Of a stretch of DNA of 64,000 bases, positions 45,001-56,496 are shown piece after piece. The translations under genes and the position numbers were made by a program. Numbering within the stretch: the first letter of the stretch is position 1; each line of letters begins with the position of its first letter. This DNA comes from Flavobacterium sp. SH_e (GTDB lineage: Bacteria; Bacteroidota; Bacteroidia; Flavobacteriales; Flavobacteriaceae): assembly GCF_025717045.1 (NCBI RefSeq), contig NZ_JAOVZN010000006.1, forward strand, positions 398,269-462,268. The letters run 5' to 3'. The notes under the pieces are model-generated. The model searched no databases, was not told where the DNA came from, and saw only the letters and a list, made by a program, of their open reading frames with translations.

Positions 45001-45115
45001 AAGGTGTCCCGTATTGGGCAGGATCTTGCGCATAAACTGAACCTGCAAATAATAATAGAAAGCAAACCAATGCTTTGGTAATATGAAATAATCTAGTGGT
45101 AATTTTGATTTTCAT
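42002..45115 (-). CDS. T9SS-secreted multi-domain GH13 alpha-amylase-like enzyme
   Basis: A 1037-residue secreted protein. Order: signal peptide (1-29); GH13 barrel about 35-455 with nucleophile D205 (DGYRCDYAN), acid E235 (LMLAEGD) and D297 (YTGNHDT). Then come two BIG2 Ig-like domains (about 465-625, SVSPTTATAG and AVSPASASLY); a CBM26-like starch-binding module (FTVYFYKPSNWGTGIKIYYW); a third BIG2; a ricin-type beta-trefoil-like module (YYTIKNRWTGAYLSDAG); and a type A T9SS sorting domain (IGIYPNPATNNEFHI). Region I reads DIAINGTSWD, lacking the usual histidine after N. It is the terminal gene of the glycan locus, 249 bases after the GH97 gene, and no clear promoter is visible in that gap. 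Likely substrate: starch or a related alpha-glucan. Confidence 0.92.
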   Translation of the reverse strand: MKIKITTRLFHITKALVCFLLLFAGSVYAQDPAQYGTPFAGVPDTRDINMYQVHIRPFSANGDLAGVTARLDNIKALGTNVIYLMPIFPHGTDSRSSASPYCIKDFKAVGSEYGSLADLRTLVDGAHSRGMAVILDIAINGTSWDHGWTVSHPEYYKRTGTTIQQLGNFSDIAALDLNSSATRAAIKDAMRYWVFAANIDGYRCDYANNPPLDFWSEVNSNLRSITSHNLLMLAEGDRQENFQVGFDMNYGDRWFHSGLYDIANGGPVSQRLQDQSTYEYAKATGNQQIVRYTGNHDTYTNDDGVRRPFVAFKNHNGIVANFLVSAYMKGVPFLMSGQEIDYEPKTDWPWTGFKFNWSQNPTAAADFAKILNFRTSSAAIRRGDLTTYANDDISIFTKTLGSEKVIVMSNLRNASKSYVIPAALAGTYVNPYNNNASVTLTTGATRNFAAFEYLVLTNTNAPVVAVTGVSVSPTTATAGLGTTQQLNATIAPANATNQNVTWTSSNTAVATVNASGLVTAVAAGTATITVKTVDGNKTATSAITVATIPVSSVAVSPASASLYAGNTQQLSATISPANATNKTVTWSSSNTAIATVNSSGLVTAVSAGTATITATTQDGNKTATATITVNPNTNFTVYFYKPSNWGTGIKIYYWNTLPTGVLATVNWPGVNMTDAGNGWYSYTFTNVTSTNLIFNDGTNQTADLSRDKDGWYMSNAWYDSNPGTGVAVTSVSLSPSTASLNVGGTQQLTPTILPANATNKSVTFSSNNTAVATVNTSGLVTAVANGTATITVTTVDGSKTSTCLVSVTTASGGGNYYTIKNRWTGAYLSDAGTNVGYGTTVSGNNYKWQKIAIDATYFVLKNVATGELMNIEGQTGNVQCNITDTTFWSAQWSSDYIDGTWTRLRNKWQTGNIIHIENQTGSAQYGNSQDGWYSAQWQLEPTTVGTSKAALNIEEASTAEPVIGIYPNPATNNEFHILMPELTNGDAEIFVSDLNGRTVLNQRLSSSGQVNHHLSSGIYIVNIVSKNFNVTKKLIVK

Positions 45116-45260
45116 AATAATAGTTTTTGCATGCTTGTCGGCATTTCTAACTAATATTCATTCTCACTTGCATTGCTTTTAAATTCGACAAACATTTTGT
45201 GGTTAATAGTTTTCAAATAGTAAGTTTTAATTTTTCGCTCAAAAATGAGCATAGGTTTTC

Positions 45261-45358
45261 TGTCACGAATTCTCGAATAAGGATTTATCTAGAAAATCTC
45301 AATTCTGAAAATTCGTGGCAAAAAAACTAAGAAACTGAGTATCTCAGAATCTGAGTAC
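45261..45358. repeat. Two adjoining intergenic repeats (family A and a CTGAGTA type)
   Basis: TGTCACGAATTCTCGAAT and ATTCGTGGCA (45311-45320) are the diverged arms of family A. Directly after lies a short dyad, ACTGAGTATCTCAGAATCTG, just downstream of the GH97 stop codon on the minus strand. Confidence 0.6.
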
Positions 45359-45364
45359 CTTAAA

Positions 45365-47563
<2,199 letters not shown>

Positions 47564-47590
47564 TTAATTTTATTTAAAAATGCATTAGGA

Positions 47591-48973
47591 TTAATTTTTC
47601 AATACTAAATATTGAAAAGGCTGAAGTGTTACATCTGAACCAACTGTTACTGAAGCTCCGCTGAAAGCATCTTTCCAAGTTCCTTTTAATGTTGAAGGAA
47701 TTAGATGTTTTACAGTTGAACTTGTTAAATTAGAAAGTACGAATACTTTTTCTGTGTCTTTTATCATTGTAAAAGCGCTGACAGAATTACTGCTGTAACC
47801 TGTAAATTCTCCTGTTTTAAGAGCGTTGCTTGTGTTTCTGAAAGCAATGATTTTTTTGTATTCAGCTAGCATTTCATTGTCGGCAGTTGACCAGTCAATT
47901 GGTGTTTTGGCAAAATAATTTAATCTCTTATCGTAGCCAATTTCCTGTCCGTTATAAATCATTGGAACTGATTTTAAATAAGCTGCGACAACAAATGTTG
48001 CCATAGATCCTTTTTTACCTCCAAAAAGTTCTAGTGGAGTTCCATCAGAAAGATTGACGTCATGATTGCTTGTGTATCTAACTACTTTGTTTGTTGGATC
48101 ATAAACGTTTGCATATTCAGTTGCATTAGAATCCTGAATAGTTGTTGCAGGTTTATTTTCTTTGAAAAGCTGTTCAATAGTGTAAAAGAAATTAAATCCA
48201 AAAGTATAGTCAAAACCTGAGGCAAAGTGATTGTATTTTGAACCTTCGGCCAGCATTAAAATCGTTTGGTTCTTTTTAATTTTTCTAAGTTTTGATATTG
48301 CATCTGACCAGAAATTGTTCGGAACAAAATCGGCATAATCACATCTGAAACCGTCGATATTCGCGTTGTAAACCCAATACGACATCGCATCGATCATAGC
48401 GTCTTTCATTTCAGTATTATTGAAATTAAGCTGTGCAACATCATTGTAATTTGTACCTGGAGGAATGATAATATTTCCGCTTGCATCTTGCAGATACCAA
48501 TCTTTATGCTGTGTAATCCAAGCATTATCCCAAGCTGTATGATTGGCAACCCAGTCCAAAACAACAGCCATGTTTTTCTTGTGTGCTTCTTCAACTAAGG
48601 TTTGAAGATCTTGTAAAGTTCCAAAATCAGGATTAACTGCTTTATAATCTTTTACTGCGTAAGGAGATCCTAATTCGCCAGTTGCTCTTTCTTTTCCAAC
48701 AGGATAAATAGGCATTAAATAAATAACATTGGCTCCTAACTCCTGAATTTGAGAAAGTCTGTCTTGAACACCTTTAAGCGTTCCAGCTTGACTAAAAGCA
48801 CGAATATTTACCTGATAAATAACGGCATCTTCTTTCTTTGGCATTTTTTCAAAAGGTGCGCCATATTGTGTATACGGAGATGCTGGGGTTTTGTTGTCAT
48901 CATCAGAAGAACTGCACGAAACAAAGGCTAATGCAAGCAATAATCCGTAAATGATTTTTATATTAAATTTCAT
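47591..48973 (-). CDS. GH13 alpha-amylase lipoprotein (SusG-like)
   Basis: A 460-residue surface-type lipoprotein. MKFNIKIIYGLLLALAFVSC sets the lipid cysteine at 20, and the following SSSDDDN is an acidic patch like the surface-export signals of Bacteroidetes. The GH13 barrel has region I DWVANH (H145), nucleophile D212 (DGFRCDYAD), acid E243 (LMLAEGS) and transition-state D305 (YTSNHD). It is a single-domain enzyme plus the C-terminal beta domain, with no extra binding module. It probably makes the first cuts in starch at the cell surface for SusD/SusC. The T9SS GH13 downstream is a paralogue with the same overall barrel. Confidence 0.94.
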   Translation of the reverse strand: MKFNIKIIYGLLLALAFVSCSSSDDDNKTPASPYTQYGAPFEKMPKKEDAVIYQVNIRAFSQAGTLKGVQDRLSQIQELGANVIYLMPIYPVGKERATGELGSPYAVKDYKAVNPDFGTLQDLQTLVEEAHKKNMAVVLDWVANHTAWDNAWITQHKDWYLQDASGNIIIPPGTNYNDVAQLNFNNTEMKDAMIDAMSYWVYNANIDGFRCDYADFVPNNFWSDAISKLRKIKKNQTILMLAEGSKYNHFASGFDYTFGFNFFYTIEQLFKENKPATTIQDSNATEYANVYDPTNKVVRYTSNHDVNLSDGTPLELFGGKKGSMATFVVAAYLKSVPMIYNGQEIGYDKRLNYFAKTPIDWSTADNEMLAEYKKIIAFRNTSNALKTGEFTGYSSNSVSAFTMIKDTEKVFVLSNLTSSTVKHLIPSTLKGTWKDAFSGASVTVGSDVTLQPFQYLVLKN

Positions 48974-49059
48974 AATTTTTACATTTTAAGTGGTTGAGAA
49001 GTAACCTGCCTTTCGAAGTAAAAAGACAGGTAAACTCAAACCAAACTAAACTTAATTTT

Positions 49060-50139
49060 TTATTTTTTTGTAATCGTATAAGTTGCTGTTGGAGGATATC
49101 CAGTACTTGCAGGATCGACATCATTTATTTGCAATGTGATTTCGTAAGTTCCGCCTTCGCCAACATAATGAGAACCTTGATCGTCTAGATATACAATTCC
49201 GTCCGTTGTGTTTTTAGGCCCATAATTGATTGTCCAGCTATTATTTAATCTGAATTTAACATTTCCAGGAACTAAAACTGCAGTAACTTTCCAAGTTTTT
49301 GTCTGATGATCGTAGCTCATCGGTGTGCTGTTATCCCAGCTTCCAGAAGTCGCATCACCAACAATTCCCCAAGAATAAGGTGTTGCAGTCCATTTTAAAG
49401 TGTTCAAATTCACTTTGATTTGGTATGAACCAGCACCAGGAAGTACAAAATCTGTATCACTCATGTTTTTAAGATCACTATTTGTATCACCAGCACCATA
49501 GAATTGAGCCCAGTTTCTTTCTGTATTTAACTTAAATCCTGGTCCTGCGCCTTCAGCAACAGTCATGTAACCTTGATAAACTCCTTTTTGAATTGCTGTT
49601 AAAGCCGCAGCAGTTTCAATAGCCCAACCTTGATAGCTTCCTGGCATATAAATTTCGCCAAATACAACGCTTTTTTCGTAAGGAGTAACTGTTAGAGTAA
49701 CAGGATTTGAATATACTTTACGATCCATCGCAGCTTCTACACGAACGACTAGTTTTCCTTCAACATTAATAGGAAGACCTAGATCTACAGCAATTTTATT
49801 TAATTCTTCTCCGATAAAAGCTCTGCTTAAAACATCTGTACCTACTTCAATTCGTTTTGCTTTCATCCAAGCGTTTGCGCCGCTCGTATCTCCAACTAAA
49901 TCAAATTGAATAGCGTATGTTACTGGAGCTTCAATAGGAAAAGTGACTTCTGGCCACGAAACCAGTAAAACCTGATCGGTAGCGGTATCTTCTGTTAAAA
50001 CTATTGTACTTGTTGAAACACTTATTTCTGAAGGGAAACTAACAGATTTTAATGTTGTTAATGGGGCGTCAGTGTCGCAGGATGAACCCAAGAACAGCAA
50101 ACTGCCTAATATGAATAATTTATTGATATATTTTTTCAT
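49060..50139 (-). CDS. SusE/SusF-type glycan-binding lipoprotein
   Basis: A 359-residue lipoprotein with its cysteine at residue 21 (LLFLGSSC, followed by DTDAP). The N-terminal domain (~25-140) is the SusE-type Ig-like fold (SEISVSTSTIVLTEDTAT, then VSWPEV). Two starch-binding-like modules follow: IYMPGSYQGWAIETA with FKLNTERNWAQFYGAG, and WGIVGDATSGSWDNSTPM with VKFRLNNSWTINYGP. Each has the W and N/G pattern of surface glycan-binding lipoproteins. It has no catalytic motif. It lies 13 bases after the SusD-like gene, so it is cotranscribed, and likely holds alpha-glucan at the surface. Confidence 0.9.
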   Translation of the reverse strand: MKKYINKLFILGSLLFLGSSCDTDAPLTTLKSVSFPSEISVSTSTIVLTEDTATDQVLLVSWPEVTFPIEAPVTYAIQFDLVGDTSGANAWMKAKRIEVGTDVLSRAFIGEELNKIAVDLGLPINVEGKLVVRVEAAMDRKVYSNPVTLTVTPYEKSVVFGEIYMPGSYQGWAIETAAALTAIQKGVYQGYMTVAEGAGPGFKLNTERNWAQFYGAGDTNSDLKNMSDTDFVLPGAGSYQIKVNLNTLKWTATPYSWGIVGDATSGSWDNSTPMSYDHQTKTWKVTAVLVPGNVKFRLNNSWTINYGPKNTTDGIVYLDDQGSHYVGEGGTYEITLQINDVDPASTGYPPTATYTITKK

Positions 50140-50152
50140 GATAGTTTTGTTT

Positions 50153-51661
50153 TTAGTAACCAGGGTTTTGTTTTAATCCACGATTGGCATCTAAAGCTGA
50201 GGTTGGAATTGGGAACAATTTTCTGAAAGCAGGAGATTCAGGTCTGAATTCGTTAGCCAATAAAAATTTATTGAAACGAATCATATCTTGTCTTCTATGG
50301 CCTTCCCAGTTTAATTCAAATCCTCTTTCGTTATAAATATCATCCAGAGTAGGATTGTGGTCTAAAGCGTTTAACCCTGCGCGTTGTCTTATTTGATCAA
50401 TAAATGGTTTCGCAGCCGCAGTGTTTCCTAAACGAGCATTACACTCTGCCATCATTAAAATAACATCTGCATATCTGAAAATAGGGAAGTCGTTAGAAGC
50501 ACCTCCACCAGTTCTTGGTGCTACAGGATAAAATTTCACATTACGAACACCTGCTTGAGGATCTGCTCCTGGATTGTCCAATGACGCAACATCAAGCGTA
50601 TAATTGAAACCGCCTGGCTGTTCTCCAAACAAGAACTGTTTTCTACGAAGATCATTTGCATCATATTTCAAGAAGAAATCTTTAGGAACAATTGTGCCAT
50701 TCCAACCGCTGAAACCGAATAAAGCTTGTGCATGAGCGCCATATAAACTACGAACCGCATAAACGTTACGAGAAACAATATCTAGAGTAGCATAAATTGG
50801 CAAGATCGTTTCATCTTCTGGAAGCACATCTCCAAATAATTCGTAGTATTTACTTCCCAACGGATTTGAAGCGTCTGTAGCTCCAGAGTGAAGTGTAAAT
50901 CCACCATCGGCAACTTTGTTACACGCTGCTAAAGCTTCGTTCCATTTAGGAGTTCCTGTATAAACTTCTGCGTTCAAATATACTTTTGCTAACAAAGTAT
51001 AACCTGCCCATTTATTGAATCTTCCATAATAATTTCCGCCTCTTGTTCCTGATAATAAATCAACGTTTTCGGTCAATTCTTTTACGATAAAATCATAAAC
51101 CTCTTTACGGCTTGACTGCGGAATTTTATCTACAGTAATGTTATTGTCTGTGTAGAAAGGAACATCACCAAAATCATCAATCAATAAATAATAAAAGAAA
51201 GCTCTTAATGTTTTTGCTTCGGCAATTTTTGAAGCGTCAGCATTCGCTTTTTGCAATAAATCTACTGCTAGATTGGCATTGAAAATAGATTTATAAAGCC
51301 AATTCCAAGTATTGCCAATAATAAAATCTGTTGGAAGCCATTCGTGTTTGTGAAGACGAGCAAAATCCATCTGCCAGTCACCTGTATTTCTGTGCGGAAT
51401 AACTTGTTCGTCAGAAGACATACAGTTCATATCGTACCATCCGTTATCTGCTCCTGCATAACCAACACCGCTCGCTCCGTCTCTTACGAATTCTCCTGGA
51501 ATTTGGGCATATACACTTGCTAATGCAATATCAGCGCCTTCGGGAGTTCCATAAAAATCTTCTGCTGGATATTTATCATACACATTTTCTTCTATGTCTG
51601 TACAACTAAAAAGTGTCAGGAAACACAAGCTTCCTGTTATCAATATATTTTTAATTTTCAT
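50153..51661 (-). CDS. RagB/SusD family nutrient-uptake lipoprotein
   Basis: A 502-residue surface lipoprotein with the cysteine at 20 (LTLFSC, followed by TDIEENVYD). The SusD core is seen in DFYGTPEGADIALASVYAQI, the TPR-like KAKTLRAFFYYLLIDDFGDVPFYTD region, NKWAGYTLLAKVYLNAEVY, and the C-terminal block FPIFRYADVILMMAECNARLG with ERGFELNWEGHRRQDMIRF. It caps the SusC channel and hands oligosaccharides to it. The gene lies eight bases after the SusC gene. The neighbouring enzymes suggest an alpha-glucan ligand. Confidence 0.96.
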   Translation of the reverse strand: MKIKNILITGSLCFLTLFSCTDIEENVYDKYPAEDFYGTPEGADIALASVYAQIPGEFVRDGASGVGYAGADNGWYDMNCMSSDEQVIPHRNTGDWQMDFARLHKHEWLPTDFIIGNTWNWLYKSIFNANLAVDLLQKANADASKIAEAKTLRAFFYYLLIDDFGDVPFYTDNNITVDKIPQSSRKEVYDFIVKELTENVDLLSGTRGGNYYGRFNKWAGYTLLAKVYLNAEVYTGTPKWNEALAACNKVADGGFTLHSGATDASNPLGSKYYELFGDVLPEDETILPIYATLDIVSRNVYAVRSLYGAHAQALFGFSGWNGTIVPKDFFLKYDANDLRRKQFLFGEQPGGFNYTLDVASLDNPGADPQAGVRNVKFYPVAPRTGGGASNDFPIFRYADVILMMAECNARLGNTAAAKPFIDQIRQRAGLNALDHNPTLDDIYNERGFELNWEGHRRQDMIRFNKFLLANEFRPESPAFRKLFPIPTSALDANRGLKQNPGY

Positions 51662-51669
51662 GTCTTTTA

Positions 51670-54600
51670 CTATTTAAATTTTACAGTCAAACCAAACGCC
51701 ACGCTTCTTGTACGAGGATAAATTCCTCTGTCACCTCCAAAATTATCTTCTTGTCTGCCACTTCCGCTTACGTTCAATTCCGGATCAATACCTGAATAAT
51801 CTGTAATTAGGAATAAATTGTTTCCTGTAAGTGAAAGTCTAATAGTATCAATATATTTATCTGTAAAACGAAAACTATATCCCGCTGTAAGATTTTCTAA
51901 ACGAACGAAAGAACCATCTTCTAACCATAAATCGGAACCGTAAGGAGAAGTGTAAATTCCTGTATCTACTGCACTAGCTAAAACATTCGATTTACCAATA
52001 TTTTCCAATCTGCTTAAGTTTGAACGTAATCCGTTGTAGATTTTATTTCCTCCAGAACCTCTAACTAACATAGAAGCGTCGAAGTTTTTATATCGGTAAG
52101 AAGGATTAAATGCAAAAGTATAAGTTGGTAAAGCTGAACCTGCATAATAACGATCAGGACTTTTAGCACCTTGATCAATTGTACCGTTTCCATCGCGATC
52201 CAAAACAGTTTCAACATTGTTTTCGTTTTTACCTGTATGCTCTAAAATATAAAACGCTCCAATTGGTTTTCCTTTAACTAAATAAGAGTTTGCCGCTCCC
52301 CAGCCAACATAATCAGTATTTAAAGGAACTCCATTAATGCTTCCATTTAAATTAAGTACTTCATTTTTCATGAATGCCACGTTTCCGGCCAAAGTAAGTG
52401 TACTGTTTTGCGATTTAATAACATCGTAAGCAAGTGAGAACTCAATACCTTTGTTTGAAATACTTCCCACATTTGCTTTAATAGTTGGATAAGGATATGG
52501 AGGTTGAGGTACTGTATAATCAAATAATAAATCTTCTGTTTTAGAAGTATAAACATCTACAGTTCCTCTTAATCGATTGTTGAAAAGAGCAAAATCAAGA
52601 CCTAAATTGGTTTGTTTTTTAGTTTCCCATTTCAAGTCGGCATTTGAGTTTTGATAAATGCTGTAATTTGTAATAGGCTGACCTCCAAAATAAGTGATTC
52701 CTGAGTTTCCAACCAATGAAAGAGACTGCTGCGGAAGAAGACCTTGCTGATTTCCAGTTGCTCCGTAACCCGCACGAATTTTCAATTCATCAAATACATT
52801 TTGTTTTTGCATGAAAGGCTCTTTGTCAATTTGCCAAGCAACAGATGCTGAAGGGAAATTTCCCCATTTGTTGTTAGCTCCAAATACAGACGAACCATCA
52901 CGACGGATACTTGCAGTAACCAAATAACGATCTAATAAAGAATAGTTTACTCTTGCTAAAAATGAAACTAATGTTCTATCATTTTTATATGATGTTATAT
53001 CTCCTGGACGAACTTTTGACAAATCTCCCAATTGTAACGCATTGTAAGTTGTTTTATCATTCATAAAACCTCTCGCTTGCGCATAATTTCCTTGATACAT
53101 CTGATTTTGCCATTCGTATAAACCTAAAGCATTAATAGTATGTACGCCAAATGTTTTTTTGTAATTAAGACTTAAGTTGGTTAACTTTTCATTTTGTCTT
53201 TGATTATTAATATTGGCAAAACCATTTTGATCAATCGCATAAGCTACAGTTGATTCTATAGGTTGGAAATAACCGTATGTTACATTTGTTTTTCTCCAGC
53301 TTCCAAACCAGTTTAATGTTAAGCCTTTAGCCAAGTCCAAATCGGCTTTTAAGCTTCCAAATAAGTTGTCATTTTGAGCTTCATTTGTCGTAGTTTGCGC
53401 TGCTGCGTAAGGGTTTAAATATTGAAATACATTTGAATCTGTAAAGTAAGTTCCATCAGTATTGAAAACAGGATCTGTTGGTCTAACTAAATAAGCATTT
53501 GTAATTAAATTTGAAGTATAAGCCGCAGTTCCAACACTTTGAATAATACTAGTTGTATTGTTAATTCCGGTATTTAGATTGAAAGTCAATTTTAATTTGT
53601 CATCCAAAGCTAATTGAGTTGCCTGAATACGGCCGATGTATTTTTTGTTGCTTGAATTAATAACAACTCCATCTTGTAAAATTGCTGATAAGGAAGCTCT
53701 ATAACTGAATTTATCTGTTCCTCCGCCAAAAGACAAAGTATGAGTTTGTGTAATTCCAGTTTGCGTTAAAATTCCGTACCAATCTGTATTTGAACCATGA
53801 TTTGCTGATGCAGGAACACCAACACTTTGTGCCGCAGCCCACCATTCATCAGCATTTAGCATATCTAATTTCTTCGGAATAAAATCTAAAGAAGTAGAAC
53901 CAATATATTCCATTGTAGTTTTACCCGCTTTATTCTTTTTCGTAGTAATAATAATTACACCCGGTGCACCACGAGAGCCATAAATTGCAGTTGCAGAAGC
54001 ATCTTTTAAAATATCAAAACTTTCGATTTCACTAGGCGGAACTTGGTTTAGCAAATCCATATTTCCTTGAATTCCGTCAACAACTACTAAAGGATCACTT
54101 CCTCCAATTAAAGACGAAATTCCACGAATACGAACGCTTGGTCCTTGACCTGGCTCACTACCTAATTGCGTAATATTAACACCAGCAGCTTTTCCCGAAA
54201 TCAATTGCAACGGATTCACAATTGCTCCTTGATTCATATCTTTTGCACCAATAGAAGAAACGGCTCCAGTAACATCTCTTTTTGTTGCAGTACCGTAACC
54301 AACTACTACAATTTCTTGTAAGTCAGTTGCATCTGGAAGAAGCTGAATGTTTATTACAGCTTGATTTGCAGTTACTTTTTTCTCTTTATATCCAACAAAA
54401 GAAACAACAATTACAGATTGACTACTTTCTACAGTAAGTTTGTATTTTCCATCAAAATCGGTAACCATTCCGTTTTTTGTTCCTTCTTCAATAACAGAAG
54501 CTCCAGGCAAAGGCATTCCGTTTTCGTCTGTAATTACACCCGAAACAGTTTGCTTTTGAAATTCTATTACCTGCGTTTTAAGTTCTGGTTTTTTAAGGAT

Positions 54601-54942
54601 AATTTGAGTATCACGAATTTTAAATTCGGTAGGAGTTCCTTTAAAAATTTTATCTAAAACAACATATATAGACTGATCTTTTACAGAAATCGAAACCGTT
54701 CGATCTAAGTCGATGTCGTTCAATTTGTAAATAAATCTGAAATCAGTTTTTTGTTCAATGGTCTCAATAACCTTTTCGATTGTTGAATTGTTTAATTCGA
54801 GAGTAACCTTTGTTTTTTGGGCATAAGTACTCGCTTTAATATTAAACATGGCGACCAAAATAAGTAGAGTAGTTAGTTTCAATTTTAGGTCTTTTTGGAA
54901 CAATGAGTATAGAAACCCATTATTCTTAGATTTTTTTTTCAT
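51670..54942 (-). CDS. SusC/RagA TonB-linked outer-membrane protein with STN domain
   Basis: A 1090-residue importer. Order: signal peptide (to about residue 42, ASTYAQ); STN secretin/TonB short domain, ~45-115 (VTLELNNSTIEKVIETIEQ, then ITVKDQS-like ISVKDQSIYVVLDKI); CarboxypepD_reg-like domain, ~128-205 (VSGVITDENGMPLPGASV); plug from ~213 with EIVVVGYGT and VRIRGISSL; and a 22-strand barrel ending RSVAFGLTVKFK. The STN domain is the part that contacts a FecR anti-sigma factor, and such a pair is encoded just upstream. With SusD it should import malto-oligosaccharides using TonB energy. Its leader (54943-55072) contains a TCGGAAA/TTTCCGA hairpin. Confidence 0.96.
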   Translation of the reverse strand: MKKKSKNNGFLYSLFQKDLKLKLTTLLILVAMFNIKASTYAQKTKVTLELNNSTIEKVIETIEQKTDFRFIYKLNDIDLDRTVSISVKDQSIYVVLDKIFKGTPTEFKIRDTQIILKKPELKTQVIEFQKQTVSGVITDENGMPLPGASVIEEGTKNGMVTDFDGKYKLTVESSQSVIVVSFVGYKEKKVTANQAVINIQLLPDATDLQEIVVVGYGTATKRDVTGAVSSIGAKDMNQGAIVNPLQLISGKAAGVNITQLGSEPGQGPSVRIRGISSLIGGSDPLVVVDGIQGNMDLLNQVPPSEIESFDILKDASATAIYGSRGAPGVIIITTKKNKAGKTTMEYIGSTSLDFIPKKLDMLNADEWWAAAQSVGVPASANHGSNTDWYGILTQTGITQTHTLSFGGGTDKFSYRASLSAILQDGVVINSSNKKYIGRIQATQLALDDKLKLTFNLNTGINNTTSIIQSVGTAAYTSNLITNAYLVRPTDPVFNTDGTYFTDSNVFQYLNPYAAAQTTTNEAQNDNLFGSLKADLDLAKGLTLNWFGSWRKTNVTYGYFQPIESTVAYAIDQNGFANINNQRQNEKLTNLSLNYKKTFGVHTINALGLYEWQNQMYQGNYAQARGFMNDKTTYNALQLGDLSKVRPGDITSYKNDRTLVSFLARVNYSLLDRYLVTASIRRDGSSVFGANNKWGNFPSASVAWQIDKEPFMQKQNVFDELKIRAGYGATGNQQGLLPQQSLSLVGNSGITYFGGQPITNYSIYQNSNADLKWETKKQTNLGLDFALFNNRLRGTVDVYTSKTEDLLFDYTVPQPPYPYPTIKANVGSISNKGIEFSLAYDVIKSQNSTLTLAGNVAFMKNEVLNLNGSINGVPLNTDYVGWGAANSYLVKGKPIGAFYILEHTGKNENNVETVLDRDGNGTIDQGAKSPDRYYAGSALPTYTFAFNPSYRYKNFDASMLVRGSGGNKIYNGLRSNLSRLENIGKSNVLASAVDTGIYTSPYGSDLWLEDGSFVRLENLTAGYSFRFTDKYIDTIRLSLTGNNLFLITDYSGIDPELNVSGSGRQEDNFGGDRGIYPRTRSVAFGLTVKFK

Positions 54943-55072
54943 AATTTTGTTAATTGATTGTAGTTAATTCGTTATATTCAATCACTTAGTTAATCGGAAA
55001 TTGTTCGCAGCTCTTTCCGATTTTTTTATTCCCGCAATGTTATTTCTTCATATTTTTTATTGGTTTTAGTGG

Positions 55073-56251
55073 TTATTTAATTAGTATTTGATTGTTTTTT
55101 ATCGTGTAATTAATGCCATGGATATCGTTAAAATAACTCATGACATTTTCAATTGATTCTTCTTTAAAGCTGGCATTGAATTTCTCGTTAGCCAATTTTT
55201 CATTTTTGTTAATGATTGTAACATTGTAGCGTCTTTCCAGTTTCGTAATAATGTTTTTGAAAGTCATATTTCTAAAGGTCAATCCGCCGTCTATCCAAGA
55301 AGTGTATATGTCTGTGATAACTACTTTGGTCGAAATTTTAGCATTTTCTCTGTTGAAACTTCCTTTAAAACCAGGTTTCAAAATGATGTTTTTAGAAGCA
55401 TCAAATTCTTCGTTAGATTGATACATTCCAACAGAACCTTCAACCAAAACAACATCGGTTGCAGCGTCTTCAGGATAATTTGAAACGTTGAAATGCGTTC
55501 CTAAAACACGAACATTCAATTCGTCAGCATTTACTATAAACGGATGTTTTTTATCTTTAGCAACATCAAAAAATGCTTCTCCTTCAAGAAAAACTTGTCT
55601 GTTTTCGCCAGCGATAAATTTTACAGGATATTTTAAAGTTGTTCCAGAGTTTAAGTGAACAAATGTTCCGTCAGATAATTGAAGACGGAATTTTTTTCCG
55701 TACGGAATTTTGATAGTGTTATAAACCAGTTTTTCAGAATCTGAATTATTTCCATAAACTAGTTTATCTCCATTTTGATTTCCTACGATATTTCCTTTTG
55801 AATCTTTTACGTTAGATGAATTGTTTTCAGAAATAATCTGAGTTTCTCCATTTTCTAATTGTAAAACAATATCTGAGCTTTTAAAATCGAATTTTTGTTC
55901 GACAGCCTTGTCGGCCATATTTTGCTTATAGAAAAAACCAATTCCCAATAAAACAACTACAGAAGCCGCAATAGAAATGTATTTTCTATAATTTGATTTT
56001 CTAGGCTGTAATTCGATTACTGTTTCTTGTTCTTTTGAAGCAGATAAAATAGTATTGAAAATGGAATCTGCTTTTTGCTCATCCATTTTTGGCATTTCGC
56101 TCAATAGATTTTTCACCTCTTCAACCGTTGGAAAATCCTCAGTAAGATTATTTTCTCGGCAATAAGCAATGATCTGCTCTGTTTCTTCGGCAATACATTG
56201 ATTTAAAATAAACTTTTCTAAAAGCGTTTTTATTTCAGAATTTGAATTCAT
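55073..56251 (-). CDS. FecR-type anti-sigma factor
   Basis: A 392-residue single-pass inner-membrane protein. I start it at MNSNSEIKTLLEKFILNQC (56251), since the longer frame has a non-family extension. Residues 1-85 form the cytoplasmic sigma-binding part, and the membrane helix is ~91-108 (ISIAASVVVLLGIGFFY). The periplasmic FecR domain contains YGKKFRLQLSDGTFVHLNSGTTLKYP and GEAFFDVAKDKKHPFIV. The C-terminal DUF4974-type STN-binding domain (LTFRNMTFKNIITKLERRY...) is typical of Bacteroidetes. It should hold the ECF sigma factor inactive until SusC signals. It lies 131 bases upstream of susC. Confidence 0.95.
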   Translation of the reverse strand: MNSNSEIKTLLEKFILNQCIAEETEQIIAYCRENNLTEDFPTVEEVKNLLSEMPKMDEQKADSIFNTILSASKEQETVIELQPRKSNYRKYISIAASVVVLLGIGFFYKQNMADKAVEQKFDFKSSDIVLQLENGETQIISENNSSNVKDSKGNIVGNQNGDKLVYGNNSDSEKLVYNTIKIPYGKKFRLQLSDGTFVHLNSGTTLKYPVKFIAGENRQVFLEGEAFFDVAKDKKHPFIVNADELNVRVLGTHFNVSNYPEDAATDVVLVEGSVGMYQSNEEFDASKNIILKPGFKGSFNRENAKISTKVVITDIYTSWIDGGLTFRNMTFKNIITKLERRYNVTIINKNEKLANEKFNASFKEESIENVMSYFNDIHGINYTIKNNQILIK

Positions 56252-56429
56252 TAAGAATGTTTTTAGGTTCTGTGTTTCTATAATACAGATGAAGTGGAGT
56301 GGAGTACTACTCAAACGTTATAAATTTTTAAATTTTAACATTTTTAATTATTTATCGCACTGATTATTAGTTGTTTAAAAACATAAAAAAAATAAAAGAA
56401 GAGGGCCTTTTTTGCGATTTTGAAAGCGA

Positions 56430-56486
56430 AAGGATTTTCCTAATTCAGACTAAAAAATCTAATCTGTGGAAATCCTTGGCAAAAAA
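56430..56486. repeat. Intergenic repeat, family D, second copy
   Basis: AAGGATTTTCC on the left and GGAAATCCTT on the right, with AATCTGTGG just before the right arm and GGCAAAAAA after it. It lies in the spacer between the sigma and anti-sigma genes. Confidence 0.6.
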
Positions 56487-56496
56487 GCAATCAAAA

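Noticed and set aside
55010..55030. Terminator between fecR and susC
   Set aside because: The TCGGAAA/TTTCCGA hairpin has its T run on the plus strand, while both genes are on the minus strand, where no T run follows. It may only be leader structure.
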